Positions 59,601 to 64,000 of a stretch of DNA of 64,000 bases are shown piece by piece. Below the pieces are notes generated by a model. The model was not told where the DNA came from and searched no databases. It saw only the letters and a list, made by a program, of their open reading frames with translations. Position 1 is the stretch's first letter, and every line of letters starts with the position of its first letter. A program made the translations under genes and the position numbers. The stretch lies in contig AZWL01000020.1 in assembly GCA_000514715.1 (NCBI GenBank), forward strand, positions 61,896 to 125,895, written 5' to 3'. Origin of the DNA: Streptomyces sp. CNH099. GTDB lineage: Bacteria; Actinomycetota; Actinomycetes; Streptomycetales; Streptomycetaceae.

Positions 59601-60599
59601 TCAGGACCTCTCGTTGCTCAGCAGGTCCATCCGCATCGCGATACTGGTCCACTGCGCCGCGCAGGCGCGCGCCATGTCGGCGATCTTCTTCGCCTGGTGG
59701 GCCGGCGCCCGCAGCACCAGACCGGGGTCGGTCTTGCGGATGATGCGCGCCTCCAGCCAGCGGATCATCTCCCGGCCGTCGTTGCTGTACTTCAGCGCGG
59801 GATCCCGCTTCAGCGACTCCAGCTCCTTGACCGGGTCGACGGCCGGGCCCAGCGGGCACCGGCCCGGCTGGCGGGCGTACGGGCGCTCCCCGCCGGCCGG
59901 CGGGGGCTGGTCCCACGCGCTCGGGGCTCTGCGGGCGGGCGCGGTGACGCCGACCGGTCTGCTCGCCTCCTTCGCCGGGCGCGCCAGCTCCCCCGGGAGC
60001 GCCCCCGCCGCCCGCGTCCGGCCCCGGCCCGGGGTCAGCCTCCGCACCCGGCCGTCGCGCCCGACCCGTACGGGGGCCTGGGCGATGTGCTCCGCGTACC
60101 GGCGGCGCAGCGCGCCGACCGTCTTGCCGGAGAGCCCGGTCCTGACCCCGATCGCCCGGTCCGACCACTCGGGGAAGCCCTGGAGTATCCGCATCGCGGA
60201 CTGCTTGCGGTCCGAGAGCGTCAGCGGCAGGCCGTTCCGCATGTTCAGCTCGACGGCCAGGAGGAAGGCCTCCCACTCCGTGCCGTCGAAGTAGTGGATC
60301 TCCACGCTGTGCTGATTGTTCAGCTGCGCCACCCGTAACCGGTGCATACCGTCGATGACCTTCATGGTGGCGCGGTGCACAACGATCGGGGGCAGCTCGG
60401 CACCGGTCGCGGCCATGGTGCGCACATGGTCCTCGTCGATGCCCGCCAGGCGGGGTGAGTCGGCGTCCCGCAACATCGCGATGGGTATGCGTACCGTGGC
60501 GTCCGGCAGTTCGGACGATCGGTCCCGGCCGCCGGGGCGATCGGTCCGTTCTCGGGGCAGTACGGCTCTGACGGTGGCCCCTCCGGTCGTGTCGATCAT
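59601..60599 (-). CDS. StrR/NovG-like ParB-domain pathway regulator
   Basis: A 332-residue DNA-binding protein. The ParB-nuclease-like domain is at ~35-105 (VRIPIAMLRDADSPRLAGIDEDHVRTMAATGAELPPIVVHRATMKVIDGMHRLRVAQLNNQ). A helix-turn-helix follows at ~135-170 (WSDRAIGVRTGLSGKTVGALRRRY). A Pro/Arg-rich linker leads to a helical C-terminus. This is the plan of StrR-type activators of antibiotic clusters. ATG 60599 has GGAGG 6 nt upstream. Convergent with the SARP gene, so two cluster-type regulators lie side by side. Confidence 0.85.
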   Translation of the reverse strand: MIDTTGGATVRAVLPRERTDRPGGRDRSSELPDATVRIPIAMLRDADSPRLAGIDEDHVRTMAATGAELPPIVVHRATMKVIDGMHRLRVAQLNNQHSVEIHYFDGTEWEAFLLAVELNMRNGLPLTLSDRKQSAMRILQGFPEWSDRAIGVRTGLSGKTVGALRRRYAEHIAQAPVRVGRDGRVRRLTPGRGRTRAAGALPGELARPAKEASRPVGVTAPARRAPSAWDQPPPAGGERPYARQPGRCPLGPAVDPVKELESLKRDPALKYSNDGREMIRWLEARIIRKTDPGLVLRAPAHQAKKIADMARACAAQWTSIAMRMDLLSNERS

Positions 60600-61182
60600 C
60601 AGTCGCCTCCTTCTGTCGCAGAACGCAGTCGTAGGCTGGGCGTGCGGAAACGGCGTGGCAGGGGAGTCCCGCAAGGCACGGGAAAAAAGAGCGCCGTGCA
60701 CACGGGTGAACACCACATGCCCACACCCGCCACAGGGGCAGGGCGAGTGCGGGGGAACAGGCGGACAGTCAGGGAATCAGCTGTCGGGACACCGCTACTT
60801 CTCCTCCCCGGGGGCGGAAGTGCACGATGGCTAATAAAGCTACCATGAGCCCCGTCACCCTCCCAGCATGCCCTTGCTATCCCGCCATGATTATCCGGTC
60901 CGGATGCGGAAGCCGCGGACGATGGCGCTGACCAGCGGGACACCGGGGAAAGTGACACGGACCGCCCGTCGGCACCCGCGGAACGGATCCCCGTCAGGAA
61001 GGGGAGATCAACATCGTGCGGCCGACGTGAAATGGCCGGGTTTCGCTGACCGCGAGGCGCACAGATCCGCCACCTGAACATCCGTCAATTGAACACGCCG
61101 GGCAAATTGCTCCACGCGCACGGAATCAGCATTCTAGGTGCCGGGCACACGCCTTGCGCGTCAATGGACATGGAGGCAAACG
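60600..61182. other. 583-bp divergent intergenic region
   Basis: Lies between the StrR-like gene and the NmrA gene. It has AT-richer patches around 60835-60850 (GGCTAATAAAGCTACC) and 61080-61140 that may hold the two promoters. A weak TTGCTC (61107-61112) - 17 nt - CATTCT pair faces the NmrA gene. No StrR consensus site and no credible gene were seen. Confidence 0.45.
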
Positions 61183-62052
61183 GTGGTTGCAGACGGGACG
61201 ATTCTGGTGCTCGGCGGTACCGGCCGGCAGGGCGGCGCGACCGCCCGCGAACTGCTGCGCCGCGGACGGTCCGTGCGCGCCCTCCTACGCGATCCGCAGG
61301 CACCCCGGGCGCGGGCCCTCGCCGCGGCGGGCGCGGCGCTCGTACGCGGCGACCTGGACGACCCGGCGTCGCTGCGCGCGGCGCTGCGCGGCGTCCACGG
61401 CGTCTTCAGCGTCCAGACGTTCCGCGGGGCCGGAGGCGTGGAGGGCGAGGAGCGGCAGGGCAGGGCGGTGGCCGACGCCGCGGCCGAGGCGGGCGTGGCG
61501 CACGTCGTCTACAGCTCGGTCGGCGGTGCGGAACGCGACAGCGGCATCCCGCACTTCGAGAGCAAGTGGCACGTCGAGCAGCACATCGCCAAGCTCGGCC
61601 TGCCGGCGACCACGCTGCGCCCGGCCATGTTCTACGACATCCTCCACGACGTCGGCCCGCGCCCGCGCGACGGCGGGCTCGTCCTCGGCATGTGGCTGCG
61701 CCCCGAGGTGGCGGTGCAGGTCATCGCGGTCGAGGACATCGGCGCGTTCGCCGCGGACGCCTTCGCGGACCCGGACGGCTGGATCGGCCGCACGCTGGAG
61801 ATCGCCGGCGACGAGCTGACCGGGCCGCAGATGGCCGCGGCGTTCGAGCGGGTCGCCGGGGTGCCGACGCGGTACGAGCAGCAGTCCTTCGAGCGGCTGC
61901 GCGCGGCGCGCGGGGACCTGGCCGCGATGTTCGACTGGCTCGACGGCGAGGGCTACCGCGCCGACTTGGCCGAGCTGCGCCGGCTGCGGCCGGACCTGAC
62001 GGACCTGGAGACCTGGCTGCGGGCCAACTGGACCCCGCCGGCGGCCCCGTAG
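61183..62052 (+). CDS. NmrA-like NAD(P)-binding reductase
   Basis: A 289-residue atypical SDR. Cofactor motif ILVLGGTGRQGGATARELLRRG; VRGDLDDPASLRAALRGVHGVFSVQTF; and YSSVGGAERDSGIPHFESKWHVEQHI replacing YxxxK with the NmrA-typical FESKW. C-terminal substrate domain with LTGPQMAAAFERVAGVPTRY. Acts as redox sensor or ketoreductase. GTG 61183 follows GGAGG; the longer start at 61138 lacks a ribosome site. Confidence 0.87.
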   Translation: MVADGTILVLGGTGRQGGATARELLRRGRSVRALLRDPQAPRARALAAAGAALVRGDLDDPASLRAALRGVHGVFSVQTFRGAGGVEGEERQGRAVADAAAEAGVAHVVYSSVGGAERDSGIPHFESKWHVEQHIAKLGLPATTLRPAMFYDILHDVGPRPRDGGLVLGMWLRPEVAVQVIAVEDIGAFAADAFADPDGWIGRTLEIAGDELTGPQMAAAFERVAGVPTRYEQQSFERLRAARGDLAAMFDWLDGEGYRADLAELRRLRPDLTDLETWLRANWTPPAAP

Positions 62053-62064
62053 CCGTACCGCGAC

Positions 62065-62099
62065 GCCCTCCCCCGCGACCGCCGGGCAGCGGGGAGGGC
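62065..62099 (+). terminator. Hairpin after the NmrA gene
   Basis: A 9-bp stem GCCCTCCCC (62065-62073) with its complement (62091-62099), 13 bp after the stop codon. Confidence 0.5.
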
Positions 62100-62269
62100 C
62101 GCCGTGTTTGCGGTGGGGAAGCCGCGCGCTCGTGGAGCGCGGCGTCTCCAGCCCGGCGATCAGTGCGGGCCGGCGCCGGCCGGGTCGGTCACGTCGTCCA
62201 CGCCGGCCGGTCCGCGGGAGACGGAGTCGATCAGGGTCACGGCCCGCCCCCCTCGGCCGCCGGTCGCCC

Positions 62270-62485
62270 TCACTGCCAGCTGTGCGGCGGGCGGTACGCC
62301 GCGAGCCGCTCCCACCGCCGCCACTGCGCGGCACGGGGCCGGCGCGCCGCGTCCGGGGCCCCTCCGTCACCGTGCTCCCGGCGGGCGGCGAGCACCGACA
62401 CCAAAACCGCCGCGAGCGCGGCGAGTTCCTCCGGCTCGGCGTTTCCGCGTTCCACGCGCACCGCGTCGTCTTCCGATTCCGTCAC
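62270..62485 (-). CDS. Acyl-CoA carboxylase epsilon subunit
   Basis: A 71-residue small subunit of actinobacterial acetyl/propionyl-CoA carboxylases. The pattern PEELAALAAVLVSVLAARREHGDGG and the C-terminal WERLAAYRPPHSW are characteristic. It stabilises the alpha-beta complex that makes malonyl- or methylmalonyl-CoA, the extender for polyketides. GTG 62485 follows GGAGG; GTG 62491 is a less likely start. The beta subunit gene that usually precedes it is not in the window. Confidence 0.85.
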   Translation of the reverse strand: MTESEDDAVRVERGNAEPEELAALAAVLVSVLAARREHGDGGAPDAARRPRAAQWRRWERLAAYRPPHSWQ

Positions 62486-62750
62486 GGTCACCTCCCGGTC
62501 TCCACGCCACGGTGGCGCCCGCGCCCACAGAAATTCTTGCGTTCCGCTCAATATCCGCCGGTGCCGGACGGTGCGGCGCATTGTCGAGCGCCACTCCGGC
62601 GGTACTGGACCGGCGCCGCGGAATTCCCCCCGGTGTTCACCGGGACAGGTGCCGGCGGAACGCGAACATGCCTAGCATCGAGCGGAATTCACCGCACGCG
62701 CGCGCTTCGGTTCCAACCGCCGGGAAAATCACCTGAGTCGGAGGATTCTC

Positions 62751-63836
62751 ATGCCGCCACTGCCGCCCGCCCGAGTCGTCCGTGCCGTGGAGAACGTGCG
62801 CGGAGCGCTGCAGCGCCTCACGCGCCGGCTCGCGCCGCCGCCGTTCGCGCTGCTCGAACTGGTCCAGGGGGCCATGGTCAGCCAGGCGATCTACGTCGCC
62901 GCCGAGCTGCGCGTCGCCGAGACCCTGACCGAAGGACCGCTGCGCCCCGAGGAGATCGCCCGCAGAACCGGGGCGGACCCCGACGCGCTGCACCGGCTGC
63001 TGCGGCTGCTGGCGACGTACGGCATCTTCGCCGAGCGGAAGGACGGCCGGATCGGGCTGACGCCGATGGCGCGGGCGCTGGTGAAGGACGCGCCGATGTC
63101 GATGCAGGGGATCGCGCTGCTCATGGGCCACCCCCTGCACTGGGAGGACTGGGGCCACCTCGTCGACGCGGTGCGCACCGGCGAGCCGAGCCTGCCCAAG
63201 CTGCGCGGCATGGGCGCGTTCGAGTACCTGGAGGCCAACCCCGAGTACGGCGCGGTCTTCTTCGACGGCATGGGCTCGATGTCCGGCACCGAGACCGAAC
63301 CGGTCCTCGCCGCCTGCGACTTCCGGCGCTACGGGACCGTCGTCGACTTCTGCGGCGGGCGCGGCGACCTGCTCGCCGGCGTGCTGCGCAAGCACCCCGC
63401 GGCGCGCGGCGTCCTCGCCGACCCCCGGGTGGCCGCCAACGGCGCCGCCGAACTGCTCGCGGAGCAGGGCGTGGCCGACCGGTGCACCCTCACCGACGCC
63501 GGCCTGTTCGACCCGGTGCCGGAGGGCGGGGACGCGTACATCCTCAAGCACATCCTGCACGACTGGCCGGAGCCGCAGGCCCTGGAGATCCTGCGCAACG
63601 TGCGCAAGGCGATCAACCCGGGCGGCCGGCTGCTGGTGATGGAGATGGTCGTCCCGGACAAGCTCAACGGCCCGCACGCGGGCAAGCTGGTCGACCTGTG
63701 GCTGATGCTGCTCGTCGGCGGCAAGGAGCGCACCCGCGCGCAGTACGCGGACCTGCTGCGGCAGGCGGGGTTCACGCTGGAGCGCGTCGTGCAGACGCCG
63801 GCGGCGATCTCGGTGGTCGAGGCGAGCCCGAGCTGA
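62751..63836 (+). CDS. O-methyltransferase / hydroxylase family protein (DnrK/RdmB-like)
   Basis: A 361-residue SAM-binding protein of the plant-type O-methyltransferase family. N-terminal dimerisation/winged helix (ALLELVQGAMVSQAIYVAAELRVAETLTEGPLRPEEIARRTGADPDALHRLLRLLATYGIF). SAM-binding motif VVDFCGGRGDLLAGVL; post motif DAYILKHILHDWPEPQALEILRNVRKAI; GGRLLVMEMVVP. The closest known roles are in anthracycline tailoring. The His in HILHDW is the expected catalytic base for methyl transfer. ATG 62751 follows GGAGGATT. Confidence 0.9.
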   Translation: MPPLPPARVVRAVENVRGALQRLTRRLAPPPFALLELVQGAMVSQAIYVAAELRVAETLTEGPLRPEEIARRTGADPDALHRLLRLLATYGIFAERKDGRIGLTPMARALVKDAPMSMQGIALLMGHPLHWEDWGHLVDAVRTGEPSLPKLRGMGAFEYLEANPEYGAVFFDGMGSMSGTETEPVLAACDFRRYGTVVDFCGGRGDLLAGVLRKHPAARGVLADPRVAANGAAELLAEQGVADRCTLTDAGLFDPVPEGGDAYILKHILHDWPEPQALEILRNVRKAINPGGRLLVMEMVVPDKLNGPHAGKLVDLWLMLLVGGKERTRAQYADLLRQAGFTLERVVQTPAAISVVEASPS

Positions 63837-63847
63837 CCGCGGCCGAC

Positions 63848-63880
63848 GCTCAGGAGCGCCGGCCGCCGGCGCTCCTGAGC
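63848..63880. terminator. 15-bp hairpin shared by convergent genes
   Basis: Perfect stem 63848-63862/63866-63880 with a 3-nt loop. It overlaps the stop codon (63850-63852) of the minus-strand MFS gene and follows the methyltransferase stop by 12 bp. Confidence 0.75.
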
Positions 63881-64000
63881 GCGATCTCCCGTACGCCCAG
63901 CGCGGCCAGGAACGTCAGCGCCGCCGCCGCGGCGGCGGCCAGAAAGGCCCCCTGCACGCCCCGGGCGACCGCGCTCTCGTACACCGCGCGCACCCCGGGG
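63850..64000 (-). CDS. MFS exporter, C-terminal fragment (continues beyond window)
   Basis: The last ~50 codons read VYESAVARGVQGAFLAAAAAAALTFLAALGVREIALRS followed by a short Gly/Arg tail and stop. This is the last membrane helix and tail of a DHA2-type MFS transporter as found in antibiotic export. Convergent with the methyltransferase gene. The start lies outside the window. Confidence 0.6.
   Translation of the reverse strand, partial: PGVRAVYESAVARGVQGAFLAAAAAAALTFLAALGVREIALRSAGGRRS

Overview
The window is very GC-rich DNA with the codon use, GTG/TTG starts and gene families of a Streptomyces-like actinomycete: SARP and StrR-like regulators, a DUF397 protein, DUF6401, CebR-type operators, twin-arginine and lipoprotein exports, and mycothiol-era redox proteins. 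It reads as accessory chromosome rather than core. Most of the content is secreted carbohydrate-active enzymes, small stress and transport operons, and, at the right end, the edge of a natural-product gene cluster. Only thyA-folA and a HemG/HemY-type oxidase are close to housekeeping. No rRNA, tRNA or CRISPR array was seen.

Layout. 1-6 kb: a beta-mannosidase (cut by the window edge) divergent from a sugar ABC operon (binding lipoprotein plus two permeases). A TnpB-type insertion sequence sits between the two permeases. 6-16 kb: DMT transporter, quinone oxidoreductase, a translationally coupled ThuA/PQQ-propeller plus cupredoxin/DUF1080 secreted pair, a small laccase and a DUF6454 protein. 15.5-21.5 kb: SDR/TetR divergon with a shared palindrome, AzlCD with an XRE-cupin regulator, a secreted TNT-type NADase toxin candidate, and a LMW-phosphatase/arsenate reductase. 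21.5-25.7 kb: a four-gene overlapping operon DyP peroxidase - encapsulin - K+ channel - DUF7144 membrane protein, divergent from an MscS-like channel.

26-46 kb is a polysaccharide-degradation zone. GH6 cellulase and an AA10 lytic polysaccharide monooxygenase each carry an identical CebR-type 14-bp box. A GH18 chitinase has a DasR-like element upstream. A beta-propeller glycosidase has a MITE immediately in front of its start. A DUF1996 protein and a GH2/GH5-like glycosidase with CBM32 lie next to a LacI regulator. Mixed in are thyA-folA, an MFS pump with MarR, and a TetR/SnoaL/HMA group.

46-53 kb: a PQQ-like lipoprotein, an ATPase/DUF397 pair with the relic of a deleted XRE gene, a patch of clearly lower GC with three small secreted proteins on the minus strand, and a decayed winged-helix regulator. 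53-64 kb: HemG/HemY-like oxidase, DsbA-like protein, Rieske ferredoxin, C26 amidase-like protein, aromatic FAD monooxygenase, SARP, StrR-like ParB regulator, NmrA reductase, acyl-CoA carboxylase epsilon subunit, DnrK/RdmB-like methyltransferase and the end of an MFS exporter. Together these suggest the flank of an aromatic polyketide cluster whose synthase genes would lie beyond 64 kb.

The observations I consider most worth follow-up are the encapsulin-DyP-channel operon, the TnpB insertion inside a transporter operon, the 105-nt multi-stem structure behind folA, the MITE at 41366-41528, and the orphan secreted TNT protein.
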